A DNA stretch of 64,000 nt from Terrisporobacter vanillatitrophus (GCF_051148895.1 NZ_CP154625.1:372001-436000); one strand, 5' to 3'. Shown: positions 49,083 to 60,000, counted from the first letter of the stretch. The notes: generated from the sequence alone by a model not told the origin. A program made the numbers and translations.

Positions 49083-50375
49083 ATGTCAGTAATAGAATCA
49101 GTATATGCAAGAGAAGTCCTAGACTCAAGAGGAAATCCAACTGTAGAAGTTGAAGTAGTTTTAGAATCAGGTGCAGAAGGTAGAGCTATAGTTCCATCTG
49201 GAGCATCTACAGGAGCTTTCGAAGCTGTTGAATTAAGAGACGGTGACAAAGGAAGATACTTAGGTAAAGGTGTTCAAAACGCTGTTGATAACGTAAACAA
49301 CATAATAGCTGAAGAATTAGAAGGAATGGAATCAACTGATCAACCAGGTGTTGATGCATTATTAATAGAATTAGACGGAACTCACAACAAAGGTAAATTA
49401 GGAGCTAACGCAATACTTGGTGTATCTATGGCTGTTGCTAGAGCATCTGCTGAAGAATTAGGATTACCATTATTCCAATACATAGGTGGAGTAAACGCTA
49501 AGCAATTACCAGTTCCAATGATGAACATAATAAACGGTGGAGAGCATGCTGATAACAACGTTGACGTTCAAGAATTCATGATATTACCAGTAGGAGCTCC
49601 TTCATTCAAAGAAGCTTTAAGAATGGGTGCAGAAGTATTCCACTCTTTAAAATCAGTTTTAGCTGCTAATGGATTAGCTTGTGGTGTAGGTGATGAAGGT
49701 GGATTCGCTCCAAACTTATCATCAAACAGAGCTGCTTTAGAATTAATAGTTGATGCTATAGCTAAAGCTGGATACGAGCCAGGAAAAGACGTTATGTTAG
49801 GATTAGACGTTGCTGCTACAGAAATGTACAACAAAGAAACTAAAAAATACGTTTTAGCTGGAGAAGGAAAAGAATTAACTGCTGCTGAAATGGTTGAATT
49901 ATACGAAGATTGGTCTACAAACTTCCCAATAATAACTATAGAAGATGGATTAGATGAAGAAGATTGGGATGGATGGAAGTTATTAACTGAAAAATTAGGA
50001 AATAAAATACAATTAGTTGGAGACGATTTATTCGTTACTAACACTGAAAGACTTGAAAGAGGTATAGAATCTGGTGTTGCTAACTCTATATTAGTTAAAG
50101 TTAACCAAATAGGTACTATAACTGAAACTTTAGATGCTATAGAAATGGCTAAAAGAGCTGGATACACTGCAGTAATATCTCATAGATCAGGAGAAACTGA
50201 AGATACTACTATAGCTGACTTAGCTGTAGCTGTAAATGCAGGACAAATAAAAACTGGTGCTCCATCAAGAACTGATAGAGTTGCTAAGTACAACCAATTA
50301 TTAAGAATAGAAGAAATGGTTGGAGACTGTGCTAGATACTGTGGATTAAACTCTTTCTACAACTTAAAGAAATAA
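49083..50375 (+). CDS. eno: Enolase
   Basis: A 430-aa lyase forming phosphoenolpyruvate. LDSRGNPTVEVEV at the N-terminus, SGASTGAFEAVELRD (about 40-54), the metal ligands in LGLDVAATEM (about 240), ITIEDGLDEEDW (about 285) and LVGDDLFVTN (about 310), and the signature ISHRSGETEDTTIADLAVA (about 365) are all present. AAGGGAGAAA is the ribosome site. Strongly biased codons point to high expression. Confidence 0.98.
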   Translation: MSVIESVYAREVLDSRGNPTVEVEVVLESGAEGRAIVPSGASTGAFEAVELRDGDKGRYLGKGVQNAVDNVNNIIAEELEGMESTDQPGVDALLIELDGTHNKGKLGANAILGVSMAVARASAEELGLPLFQYIGGVNAKQLPVPMMNIINGGEHADNNVDVQEFMILPVGAPSFKEALRMGAEVFHSLKSVLAANGLACGVGDEGGFAPNLSSNRAALELIVDAIAKAGYEPGKDVMLGLDVAATEMYNKETKKYVLAGEGKELTAAEMVELYEDWSTNFPIITIEDGLDEEDWDGWKLLTEKLGNKIQLVGDDLFVTNTERLERGIESGVANSILVKVNQIGTITETLDAIEMAKRAGYTAVISHRSGETEDTTIADLAVAVNAGQIKTGAPSRTDRVAKYNQLLRIEEMVGDCARYCGLNSFYNLKK

Positions 50376-50402
50376 GTTATAAAATAAAGAGATTAATATA
50401 AA

Positions 50403-50455
50403 TAAAAATCCTAGCCACTTGCAGTACTAATTACTGTATGGCTGGGATTTTTTTA
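50403..50455 (+). terminator. Terminator of eno (paired family with the pyk terminator)
   Basis: AAATCCTAGCCA pairs with TGGCTGGGATTT, with an inner CAGTA / TACTG hairpin, then seven T. It is closely similar, loop included, to the terminator after pyk at 52088-52139. Confidence 0.88.
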
Positions 50456-50628
50456 ACTTAATATAATAAAAAAACTGTACATTGTATACAAATCATGTGT
50501 ATAAGGGAATATATATGGGAAAACGTATTTTTATTTGCTATGCATAATTTCTATTTAAAGTAAGAATCGAAAATATAAATATGACAAAATGATAGATTGA
50601 TGAAATCTACAAGATATGGAGAGGAACT

Positions 50629-52041
50629 ATGATGAATAACATAAAAAGAACTAAAATTGTTTGTACATTAGGGCCAGCTAGTGAAAGTGAAGAAATATTA
50701 AGAGACCTTATAAATAACGGATTAAATGTATGTAGAATGAACTTCTCTCATGGTTCTCATGAAGAGCATAAGGGAAGAATGGATTTAGTTAAAAAAGTTA
50801 GAGAAGAGTTAGGACAACCTACTGCCATACTTTTAGATACTAAAGGTCCAGAAATAAGAACAGGTCAATTCGATGTACCAGAAGTTCTTCTTGAAGAAGG
50901 ACAAACTTTTACTATAACAATGAAAGATGTTATGGGTAATAAAGAAATGTGTACAGTAAGTTACAAAGAATTAGCTAAGGATGTTAAGCCAGGAGATACT
51001 ATATTAATAGATGACGGTTTAGTAGGACTTACTGTTAAAGAAATAAAAGGTGATGATATAGTTTGTGAAGTGCAAAACTCAGGAATAGTTAAAAACCACA
51101 AAGGTGTTAACGTACCAGGAGTTAAAGTAAATTTACCAGCTATAACTGAAAAAGATAGAAGTGATATAGAGTTTGGTATAGAACAAGGAATAGATTTTAT
51201 AGCAGCATCTTTTGTAAGAAAAGTATCTGACGTTCTTGCTATAAGAGAAATATTAGAAGCAAATAATGCCGATCATATAAAAATAATATCTAAAATAGAA
51301 AATCAAGAAGGTGTTGATAACCTAGATGAAATAATAGCTATATCTGATGGAATAATGGTAGCTAGAGGAGATTTAGGTGTGGAAATACCAACAGAAGAAA
51401 TACCAGTTGTACAAAAATTAATGATCAAAAAATGTAACGAAGCAGGAAAGCCAGTAATAACTGCAACTCAAATGCTTGATTCTATGATGAGAAATCCAAG
51501 ACCAACTAGAGCAGAAGTTACAGACGTTGCAAATGCTATCTACGATGGAACTGATGCAATCATGTTATCAGGAGAAACTGCTGCAGGTAAATATCCAGTT
51601 GAAGCAGTAAAAACAATGTCTACAATAGCTAGAAGAACTGAAGAAACTATAAACTATGATAAATTATTAAGAAGTAAATCTAATACATCTAAGAATGTAA
51701 CAGATGCTATAAGTTATGCAACTTGCACAACAGCTGTGGACTTAGACGCAAAAGCAATACTTAGTTCAACAGCTTCAGGTCATACAGCAAGAATGGTATC
51801 TAAATTTAGACCAGACTGCCCAATAATAGCAACAACTAGCCATGAAGATGTTAGAAGACAATTATCTTTAACTTGGGGAGTACTTCCAGTTATGAGAGAA
51901 AAATCAACAAACACAGATCAAGTTATAGAAAATTCTATTCAAGCAGCTAAAACTGCTGACTACGTAAATGAAAATGATGTAGTAGTTATAACTGCTGGTG
52001 GTAATGGAACTACTAACTTAATAAAAGTAGAAACAGTTTAA
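50629..52041 (+). CDS. pyk: Pyruvate kinase
   Basis: A 470-aa enzyme making pyruvate and ATP. KIVCTLGPASESEE (about 8-21), the substrate and metal region IISKIENQEG (about 217-226), GIMVARGDLGVE (about 239-250) and ATQMLDSM (about 276-283) are intact. The protein ends at the third domain. The extra C-terminal PEP-utiliser domain found in many Bacillus enzymes is absent. GAGAGGAAC lies before tandem ATG codons at 50629 and 50632. Confidence 0.97.
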   Translation: MMNNIKRTKIVCTLGPASESEEILRDLINNGLNVCRMNFSHGSHEEHKGRMDLVKKVREELGQPTAILLDTKGPEIRTGQFDVPEVLLEEGQTFTITMKDVMGNKEMCTVSYKELAKDVKPGDTILIDDGLVGLTVKEIKGDDIVCEVQNSGIVKNHKGVNVPGVKVNLPAITEKDRSDIEFGIEQGIDFIAASFVRKVSDVLAIREILEANNADHIKIISKIENQEGVDNLDEIIAISDGIMVARGDLGVEIPTEEIPVVQKLMIKKCNEAGKPVITATQMLDSMMRNPRPTRAEVTDVANAIYDGTDAIMLSGETAAGKYPVEAVKTMSTIARRTEETINYDKLLRSKSNTSKNVTDAISYATCTTAVDLDAKAILSSTASGHTARMVSKFRPDCPIIATTSHEDVRRQLSLTWGVLPVMREKSTNTDQVIENSIQAAKTADYVNENDVVVITAGGNGTTNLIKVETV

Positions 52042-52087
52042 TTAAAATTTTAAAAATATATTTTACCTTAAATTAATAATGATTAAT

Positions 52088-52139
52088 ATAAATCCTAGCG
52101 CAAAGCAGTATAATTTACTGTATGGCTAGGATTTTTTTA
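52088..52139 (+). terminator. Terminator of pyk
   Basis: AATCCTAGC (52091-52099) pairs with GCTAGGATT (52125-52133) and a T7 run. The inner GCAGTA..TACTGTATGGCT segment is shared with the eno terminator. Confidence 0.88.
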
Positions 52140-52202
52140 TATTTATAAAATATAATAAGTAAATAAGGAAAAGTATAGTATGAAACAGGAGGTAATATAC
52201 TT

Positions 52203-53342
52203 ATGAAAATAGTGATCGCTATAGATTCGCTAAAAGGGAGTTTAAGTTCTATAGAAGCAGCAAATGCAATAAAAAAAGGAATAGAAAATTCTAAACTAGA
52301 TGCAGATGTAGAGATTAAGCCTCTTGCAGATGGTGGAGAAGGTACAATTGATGCTTTAGTAGAGGGGATGAATGGAAAAAGAAAAATTGTGAAAGTTTGC
52401 GGTCCAGCAGGCAAGCAAGTTGAAGCAACGTATGGATTATTAGATGATAGTAAAACTGCAATTATGGAAATGGCCCAAGCAGCAGGCATTACTCAAGTTT
52501 CAGAAAATGAAAAAAATCCTTTAATGACAACGACTTATGGAGTTGGAGAAATGATAAAAGCTGCCATAAATGAAGGATGTAGAAACTTTATAATAGGTAT
52601 TGGAGGAAGTGCCACAAATGATGCAGGAGTAGGAATGCTTCAATCATTAGGATTTAAATTTTACGATAAAAATGATAACTTAGTTAATTTAGGTGGACAA
52701 GTTTTAAACCAAATTAAAAGAATAGATGACAGTGAAAAAATAAAAGAATTAGAAGAGTGTAACTTTAAAATTGCATGTGATGTAAACAACCCTTTATTTG
52801 GATTAAATGGTGCAGCGTATATATATGGTCCACAAAAAGGAGCCACACCCAAAATAGTTGAAGAGTTAGACAATGGACTTAGAAACTTTGCAGAAGTAGT
52901 AAAAAAAGATTTAAAAAAAGATTTAGCCAATACTCCTGGAGCAGGAGCAGCTGGAGGATTAGGCTATGGATTTATAACATTTTTAAATTCAAAACTAGAG
53001 TCAGGAGTACAAATTATATTAAATGAAACTAAATTAGAAGAATCAATAAAAGATGCAGACATAGTTGTAACAGGAGAAGGAAGACTAGACAATCAAACTG
53101 CTATGGGAAAAGCACCAATTGGAGTTGCGAAACTAGCTAAAAAATATGGTGTAAAAGTAATAGCAATTGCAGGATGTACTACAGATGATGCTATAGCATG
53201 TAACGAAGAAGGAATAGATGCATTCTTTTCCATTGTCAATAAACCAACTTCTTTGGAACAAGCTATGGATCCTAAAAATGCAGAAAATAATATGATTAAT
53301 ACTTCTACACAAATATTTAATCTTATAAAAGTTTTGAGCTAA
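52203..53342 (+). CDS. glxK: Glycerate kinase (GlxK/GarK family, type I)
   Basis: A 379-aa kinase phosphorylating D-glycerate (2-phosphoglycerate in this family). IAIDSLKGSLSSIEAANAIK opens the protein. LADGGEGTIDALV (about 41-53), GIGGSATNDAGVGMLQ (about 134-149), GAGAAGGLGYGF (about 246-257) and VTGEGRLDNQT (about 288-298) are family motifs. AACAGGAGGTAA precedes ATG. It feeds glycolysis beside pyk and eno. An IS256-type insertion begins almost at its stop, so its own terminator was displaced. Confidence 0.93.
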   Translation: MKIVIAIDSLKGSLSSIEAANAIKKGIENSKLDADVEIKPLADGGEGTIDALVEGMNGKRKIVKVCGPAGKQVEATYGLLDDSKTAIMEMAQAAGITQVSENEKNPLMTTTYGVGEMIKAAINEGCRNFIIGIGGSATNDAGVGMLQSLGFKFYDKNDNLVNLGGQVLNQIKRIDDSEKIKELEECNFKIACDVNNPLFGLNGAAYIYGPQKGATPKIVEELDNGLRNFAEVVKKDLKKDLANTPGAGAAGGLGYGFITFLNSKLESGVQIILNETKLEESIKDADIVVTGEGRLDNQTAMGKAPIGVAKLAKKYGVKVIAIAGCTTDDAIACNEEGIDAFFSIVNKPTSLEQAMDPKNAENNMINTSTQIFNLIKVLS

Positions 53343-54730
53343 AATAAAAGGTAATTGGGTCTTTAAAATAAAGTGTGTATTCTTCCATAAAGTGGTGATA
53401 ATTTAGATATTAAAAATCATTACAAAAGGAAGGTGCACACTTTTTATGTTTAATAAAAGCGAAATATTAAAATCACTATTAAATGAATACGATGTAAAAA
53501 CAACAAAAGACGTTCAAAATATGTTAAAAGATCTTTTTTCTAGCACAATTCAAGAGATGTTAGAAGCGGAGCTTGATGAACACTTAGGATATGAAAGATA
53601 CGATAATAAGCATAAAGAAACTACAAACTCTAGAAATGGATATAGAAATAAAAAAGTTAGATCTGATTTTGGTGAGGTTACACTTAGTATACCAAGGGAC
53701 AGGAATGGTGATTTTGAGCCTAAAATTATCCAAAACTATGAAAATGATATATCTGGAATAGAAGAGCAAGTAATTGGAATGTACTCAAAAGGTATGTCTA
53801 CTAGAGATATAGCAAGCCATCTTAAAAGTATCTACGGTATAGATGTTTCTCATACTTTAGTATCTAAAATCACAGATAGAGTCCTTCCTTTAGCGCAAGA
53901 ATGGCAAAATAGAGCTCTCGATATTATTTATCCAATTGTTTTTATGGATGCAATACATTATAAAGTAAGAAGTGAAGGCAGAATAATCAATAAAGCTGCG
54001 TACATTGCGATAGGTATAAATCTCGAAGGAGTAAAAGAAGTTTTAGGTATTTGGATTGGTGAAAATGAAACATCTAAATATTGGTTAAAAGTACTTACAG
54101 ACATCAAAAACAGAGGTGTTAAAGATATTTTAATTGCATCTGTAGATGGTTTAAATGGTTTTTCAGACGCCATTAAAGCTGTTTTTCCTAATACTGAGGT
54201 TCAAAGATGTGTCGTTCATCAAATTAGGAACACCTTAAATTACGTATCATATAAGCATAGGAAGGAATTCGCTAAAGATCTAAAGCTTGTATATGCTGCC
54301 TCTACTGAAGAAAATGCATTAAGTGAGCTAACGCTCATGGAAGAAAAATGGGTAGATAATTATGCGATAGCATTTAGAAGTTGGAGAAATAACTGGAATG
54401 AACTTTCAGTATATTTTAAATATCCTCAAGAAATTAGAACATTAATATATACAACTAATTCTATGGAGAGTTACAATAGACTATTGAGAAAAGTAACAAA
54501 ATCTAAATCAATATTTCCATCTGATGACTCTCTACATAAATCTTTATACTTGGCTACGATGGATATATCTGAAAAATGGACTCAAAAAATTAGGGGTTGG
54601 TCACAAATACTAGCTCATCTTAGTATTTATTTTGAAGATAGGATATCAGCAACATTACTTTAAATTTTTTGTAAGAATAATTACTTTATAGGTGTATTAT
54701 TTTTGCAAAAATGGAAAATTTAATTACAAA
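53343..54730 (+). mobile_element. IS256-family insertion sequence (ends approximate)
   Basis: A complete IS256-type transposase gene has about 100 bp of leader that starts right after glxK and about 60 bp of tail. I could not find convincing terminal repeats or a target duplication. The hairpin GGCCATGATT / AATCATGGCC at 54732-54756 just beyond could be the former glxK terminator, which would place the right end at about 54730. Confidence 0.6.
53446..54663 (+). CDS. IS256-family transposase
   Basis: A 405-aa mutator-type DDE transposase. An N-terminal DNA-binding region (EAELDEHLGYERYD, about 43-56; TNSRNGYRNKKVRSDFGEV) is followed by the catalytic core: PIVFMDAIHYKVR with the first Asp (about 167), ASVDGLNGFSDAIK with the second (about 228), and the C-terminal YTTNSMESYNRLLRKVTKSK with the Glu (about 338-340). 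It is full length without stops. AAAGGAAGG precedes ATG. Probably active or recently active. Confidence 0.95.
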   Translation: MFNKSEILKSLLNEYDVKTTKDVQNMLKDLFSSTIQEMLEAELDEHLGYERYDNKHKETTNSRNGYRNKKVRSDFGEVTLSIPRDRNGDFEPKIIQNYENDISGIEEQVIGMYSKGMSTRDIASHLKSIYGIDVSHTLVSKITDRVLPLAQEWQNRALDIIYPIVFMDAIHYKVRSEGRIINKAAYIAIGINLEGVKEVLGIWIGENETSKYWLKVLTDIKNRGVKDILIASVDGLNGFSDAIKAVFPNTEVQRCVVHQIRNTLNYVSYKHRKEFAKDLKLVYAASTEENALSELTLMEEKWVDNYAIAFRSWRNNWNELSVYFKYPQEIRTLIYTTNSMESYNRLLRKVTKSKSIFPSDDSLHKSLYLATMDISEKWTQKIRGWSQILAHLSIYFEDRISATLL

Positions 54731-54731
54731 A

Positions 54732-54756
54732 GGCCATGATTATGAAAATCATGGCC
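54732..54756 (+). terminator. Hairpin after the IS256 element
   Basis: GGCCATGATT pairs with AATCATGGCC around a 5-nt loop. No T-run follows. It may be the displaced end signal of glxK. Confidence 0.4.
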
Positions 54757-54860
54757 CCTGAATATAACTAAATTATTACTATTTAATTTGTATTTTTTTT
54801 GAAGAATACACAATTATGTTTCCAGACTCAAATAATCAATTTTAGCATAATATAGAACTA

Positions 54861-54889
54861 AAAATAGCAACTATTTATATAGTTGCTAT
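54861..54889 (-). terminator. Terminator of yjdF
   Basis: On the minus strand ATAGCAACTA / TAGTTGCTAT is followed by TTTTTAG, 15 bp after the yjdF stop. Confidence 0.75.
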
Positions 54890-54901
54890 TTTGCATAAAA
54901 A

Positions 54902-55321
54902 TTAATGACCTTTATGCTTTTCTTTTTTCTTTTTTTGTTTCAAAGAAAATCTTAATTCTTTTTCTTGATCTTTTCTTAATTTTGCTTGTTTTTTATTTTC
55001 TGCCTTATTAGACTCATGTTGTAACTTGATAGCATTTTGTGCCTTAGTACCTATAGTTTCTTTACACTGATCTTTTTTTATTTTTCTCTGCATTCTTTTA
55101 TAACTTACTTCATTTTGAGTTGAAACTTTTTCTAAGGTTGTTTTTCCAAAAGATATAGAAAAATAGTTTTTTAGCATAAATTCATATAGCTGAACCTCTG
55201 TAGGCTCTGGGCCAAATACTATTTTTGCTACTTCGTAGTTTTTTCCACTCTCATTTTCCAGTACACCAATCCAAAAAGGATTTTCAAATAATAGAGTGAA
55301 ACTTCCACTAACTTTGTCCAT
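54902..55321 (-). CDS. yjdF: YjdF family protein (DUF2992)
   Basis: A 139-aa protein. SGSFTLLFENPFWIGVLENE (about 5-24) and AKIVFGPEPTEVQLYEFMLK (about 32-51) are the YjdF hallmarks. The tail from about 70 is extremely lysine-rich (KLRKDQEKELRFSLKQKKKK) and probably coils and binds nucleic acid. YjdF is linked to tolerance of aromatic aza-compounds through its leader RNA; its biochemical role is unknown. ACAGGAGGAATAA precedes the ATG. Confidence 0.9.
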   Translation of the reverse strand: MDKVSGSFTLLFENPFWIGVLENESGKNYEVAKIVFGPEPTEVQLYEFMLKNYFSISFGKTTLEKVSTQNEVSYKRMQRKIKKDQCKETIGTKAQNAIKLQHESNKAENKKQAKLRKDQEKELRFSLKQKKKKEKHKGH

Positions 55322-55344
55322 AATTTATTCCTCCTGTTTATTTA

Positions 55345-55440
55345 TTACAAGAGAATGGACAACCCCAGGAGGGCAGGTTACTTCTATATATATCAATAGG
55401 TCCGGACTACCAACCGGAACTGTGTTTTTATCTCTTACTT
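55345..55440 (-). promoter_or_regulatory. YjdF riboswitch (azaaromatic-sensing RNA)
   Basis: On the minus strand, AAGAGA near 55437 can pair with TCTCTTG near 55350 to close the element. Inside are TTCCGGTTGGTAGTCCGGAC and AACCTGCCCTCCTGGGGTTG, with strong GC stems in an AT-rich region. It ends about 25 bp before the yjdF start, with the ribosome site next to it. The match is judged by gene link and remembered motif form, not by covariance search. Confidence 0.75.
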
Positions 55441-55612
55441 ATATTATATCAAGATAAAAAAATATGAGTACCTTAATAAATATGTAAATTGCTAATTGTT
55501 TAAAATTTTATTAATATATAAATAATTTATAAATGAAAATTTGTAGATTATAGCAAATTATTTAGGGAATAAAAATAATAAAGATAAAATCCATGTGGAA
55601 AGGAGAATTGTT

Positions 55613-56536
55613 ATGAAAAAACTAGCAACATTTGCAGGAGGATGTTTTTGGTGTATGGTGAAACCTTTTGATGAATATGAAGGTGTAGAATCTGTAATTT
55701 CAGGTTATACTGGTGGATACATAGAAAATCCTACTTACGAAGAAGTATGCACTGACTTAACAGGACATATTGAAGCTATACAAATTACATTTGATGATGA
55801 AATAATAAGTTACAAAGAACTATTAGACATATATTGGAGTGTTATAGATCCTACTCAAGTGGGAGGACAATTTGCGGATATGGGACATCATTACAAGACG
55901 GTGATTTTTTATCATGACGAAAATCAAAAAGAAGAAGCAGAAAAATCTAAAGAGGAATTAGGACAAAGTGGATTATACAGCAAGACAATAGTAACAGAAA
56001 TTAGAAAAGCAGAAACTTTTTATGAAGCAGAAGACTATCATCAATATTATTATAAGAAAAATCCAGACCATTATAATAGATACTACCAAGGTTCAGGAAG
56101 AGCAAAACATATTGAAAAAGTGTGGGCAAAGAAAAATCTTACACCACTTCAATATGAAGTAACTCAAAATTCTGCCACAGAGCCACCTTTTGACAATGAA
56201 TATTATGATAATTTTGAATCAGGAATTTATGTGGATATCATAAGTGGAGAACCTTTATTTGCATCTAATGATAAGTTTGAATCAGGTTGTGGATGGCCTA
56301 GTTTCGCAAAACCACTGGGAAAAGGCATACTAAATTTTTATGAAGATTATTCTCACAACATGGAAAGAGTAGAAGTGAAGGGTAATAAAAGTGGAGCTCA
56401 TATGGGACACGTATTTGAAGATGGTCCAGAAGAAATGGGAGGACTTAGATTTTGCATTAATTCTGCATCCTTAAGATTTATTCCAAAAGAAAAAATGAAA
56501 GAAGAAGGATATGAAGAATATTTGAAATACTTATAG
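55613..56536 (+). CDS. msrAB: Bifunctional peptide methionine sulfoxide reductase MsrA-MsrB
   Basis: A 307-aa fusion. MsrA comes first with the catalytic Cys in TFAGGCFWCM (about 6-15) and ends near 155. MsrB (about 180-300) has GCGWPSFAKPL, GAHMGHVFEDGP and catalytic GGLRFCINSASLRF. Together they repair both S- and R-methionine sulfoxide. ATG 55613 follows GAAAGGAGAA; the frame opens six codons earlier. MsrB lacks one of the usual CxxC zinc pairs, as far as I can see. Single-gene unit. Confidence 0.95.
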   Translation: MKKLATFAGGCFWCMVKPFDEYEGVESVISGYTGGYIENPTYEEVCTDLTGHIEAIQITFDDEIISYKELLDIYWSVIDPTQVGGQFADMGHHYKTVIFYHDENQKEEAEKSKEELGQSGLYSKTIVTEIRKAETFYEAEDYHQYYYKKNPDHYNRYYQGSGRAKHIEKVWAKKNLTPLQYEVTQNSATEPPFDNEYYDNFESGIYVDIISGEPLFASNDKFESGCGWPSFAKPLGKGILNFYEDYSHNMERVEVKGNKSGAHMGHVFEDGPEEMGGLRFCINSASLRFIPKEKMKEEGYEEYLKYL

Positions 56537-56659
56537 AGAAAATAATAATTAAGAGTTGAATTTGTGGATAAAAGCAAAGTCTATTCGTTGTAAAATACAC
56601 CATATTATGATAAACTAAAGGTTGAATATTTATTAATATCATAAATAGGAGGTTACATT

Positions 56660-56893
56660 ATGATAAATAATGTATTAATGGGGATACAACTTGTTTTAGC
56701 CGTATTCTTAATGTTAGTTATCATGCCACAAGAAGGTAAAGATAACTTTAAATCGGATTTTAGTGGTTCAGAAGAAGGTTCACAAGCTTACTTCAAACCA
56801 AAAGGAAAACAAGCATTTCTTTTAAAATCAACTAAGATAGTATCAGTACTATTTTTTATAAATGCATTAGCATTATTAGTAGTAAACAAATAA
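56660..56893 (+). CDS. secG: Preprotein translocase subunit SecG
   Basis: A 77-aa protein with two membrane helices (about 4-24 and 57-74) and a hydrophilic loop. The first helix, VLMGIQLVLAVFLMLVIMPQ, ending in QEGK, and the loop with GSEEGSQAYF fit SecG. It assists SecYE-SecA export. TAGGAGGTTACATT is the ribosome site. It is not adjacent to other sec genes in this window. Confidence 0.88.
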   Translation: MINNVLMGIQLVLAVFLMLVIMPQEGKDNFKSDFSGSEEGSQAYFKPKGKQAFLLKSTKIVSVLFFINALALLVVNK

Positions 56894-57057
56894 TATTAAA
56901 TAAATGGCCAGATTTAATATTCAAAAAGTTAAAGATTAAATTTAATTTTTAAATCAAAAAGGTGATTATGCAAAAGCATAGTCATTTTTTTATTTTGCAG
57001 AAAAAATATATATGATAAAATAAAATTGAAAAATAATTTTTGTGGGGGAAAAATAAA

Positions 57058-60000
57058 ATGGGTATTTTAAAAAAATTAAGCACAGTAGCATTATCAGCTT
57101 CTTTAATATTTACCTCAGGTGGTAATGAATTTTTAAATGAAATTCTTACATTTACGCCAGTATATGCTGAAGAACTAGATAGTATAATCGAAGAATTTAA
57201 GATTGAAGACGGGGTTTTGATCAAATATCATGGAAATAATCCAAATGTTATCATACCAGAAAATGTACATACCATAAATGAAAGAGCTTTTTCAGGAAAT
57301 CCATATATTAAAGCAGTAACTATAGGAAATAATGTTCAAAGTATCAAAAAAGAGGCATTTGATAGTTGTGAAAGTCTATCAGAAGTTAATATAAGTGGAG
57401 AAAGTATAGAAATTGGAGAAGGAGCATTTAAAAGTTGTGAATCTCTATTAAATGTGAAGATAACTAACAAAGAAGTAAGTATAGGAGACTCGGTATTTTA
57501 TAACTGTGAAAAACTTGAAAATGTTTTATTAGGTGAAAAATTAAGTAATATTGGAGAGTATGCATTTGCTTATTGTGTATCTTTAAATGAAATATATATT
57601 CCAGAAGGATTAACTAAAATAAGTTATTCAGCTTTTAGAAAATGTACATCTTTGAAAAAAGTAGTATTACCAAATAATTTAACTACTTTAGAGAAGGAAG
57701 TTTTCTATCAGTGTACAAAATTAGTAAGTGTTAATACGCCAGAGTCCTTAGTAAATATAGGTGAAAGAGCATTTGCAGAGTGTAGAAATCTAAAAGAGTT
57801 TACAATTGCTGAGGGAACAAAAAAAATTAATGACTATACATTTAACAACTGTGAATCCTTAGTAACGGTTAATATGGCTGATACAGTAGAGGAAATAGGT
57901 AATAATGCTTTTTCTTCATGTTATAAACTTAAAAATATAAATCTGTCACTTAATTTAAAGAAAATAGGTGATGGTGCATTTTCATCATGCAATATGGAAG
58001 GTTTAGTAATTCCAAATACAGTAGTATCCATAGGGAATGGTGCATTTTCTTATTGTAGATCATTAAAAAATGTAGTATTACCAGAAAGTATAGAAAAAAT
58101 AGAAGCTAACACATTTAATACATGTGCAAGTTTAACAACAATAAATTTACCAGAAACAATATTGAGTATTGGTGACTCTGCTTTTGCAAGCTGCCATAGT
58201 TTAGAAAGTATAACAATACCATCAAAAGTTACTCAACTAAATTCATATTTATTTGAAGATTGTAGAGTATTAAAAGAAGTTAAATTACATGAAAATATAA
58301 ATAAGATAGGACGCTCTGCTTTACAAAACTGTACTGAACTTGAAACTATAAAATTACCTAATAGTATTACTACAATAGATGATTCAGCTTTTATGGGATG
58401 TGATAAATTAAAATCTATAAACATACCAGAAAAAGTAACAAAATTAAATGATGATTTATTCAAATATTGTTATAACCTATCAACTATAAATATACCAGAT
58501 ACTATTACAAGTATAGGAAGCTCTGTTTTTTATGGTTGTAGAACCCTTGATAATGTTGAATTGTCTAATAATATTGAAAAATTTGAAAATAGTATTTTTA
58601 ATGGATGTACATCATTAAAATATATTAAATTACCAACAAATTTAACTGAAATACCTAGTGAATTTTTTAGTGGTTGTACAAGTTTAAAAATAATAGATAT
58701 ACCAAAGAATGTTACGAAGATCGGATGGGGTGCTTTTAGAAGATGTACTGAGTTAACAAGTGTGGAGATCTCAGACGATATAACTTCAATAGGAGGATCA
58801 GCTTTTTCTGAATGCACATCATTAAAATCAGTTAAGTTGCCAAAGGATATAAAAAATATTTACGCTAATACTTTTAATGGATGTACAAAGTTAGAGAAAA
58901 TTACTATACCTGATACAGTAGAAACAATCGGCGATGGTGCATTTTCATCATGTTCAAGTTTAGAAAAAATAGATTTACCTCAAAATATTAACAGTATAGG
59001 TATGAGTGCTTTTAGTTCGTGTGAAAAATTAGAAAATATAATCATACCAGGTAATGTTAAAAAAGTATCTGATTCTATGTTTTCTCATTGTGAAAACTTA
59101 AAAAGTATTACTATTGAAGAAGGTGTGGAAAGATTAGAATCTTCATTTGCATCTAATTGCAAAAACTTAGTTGATGTAACCATACCACAATCAGTAGTGT
59201 ATATGGATTATTATCCATTTGGAACAGTTAATATTAATAAACAATTAACTTTAAAAGTTTATCCAGAAAGTTATGCAGAAAAGTTTGCCATAAGTAAAAA
59301 ATTTAATTACAAGTATATTGGAAAAACTGAGTTAAATGAATTAGTGGTAGATGAAATATCTAGTAAAAAATATACAGGAAAAGAGATTAAACCATCTATA
59401 GTTATAAATAATAATGGAACTAGATTAGTAGAAGGCATGGATTACACATTAGCTTATGAAAATAATATAGATATAGGCCTTGGAAAAGTTATAATTACTG
59501 GAACTGGTGATTATAATGGACAAGTCACAAAAGAATTTAAAATAATACCTCAAAATGTTTCTTCATTAAAGGTAAAAATCACATCAACATCAGCAGTTCA
59601 ATTAAGCTGGAATCCAGCAAAAGGAGCTAACGGTTATGCTATATATAGATATAGTACTTCATCTAAGAAATATACAAGGATAGGAACTGTTGAAAGTAGA
59701 GAAAAAACAACATATGGAGATATAAACAGATCTTCTGCAACAATTTATACATATAGAGTAAAACCTATAAAGAAAATAAATGGAACTACTTATTATGGTG
59801 ATTATACACAAGTTAAAACAACTACTAAGCCACTACAAGCAAAAGTAAGTTTAAAATCAACTAAGAAAGGCTCTATAACAATAAGTTGGGGAAAAATAAA
59901 TCGTGCAAGTGGATATAAAATTTATAGATCTACTTCTCCAAATGGACCTTTTACTTTAGAAAAAACAATAAGTAGTGGAAGTACTACTTCTTATACAAAT

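Noticed and set aside
49568..50167. 199-codon frame on the minus strand inside eno
   Set aside because: It is a shadow of the enolase codon bias with no ribosome site and no recognisable protein pattern.
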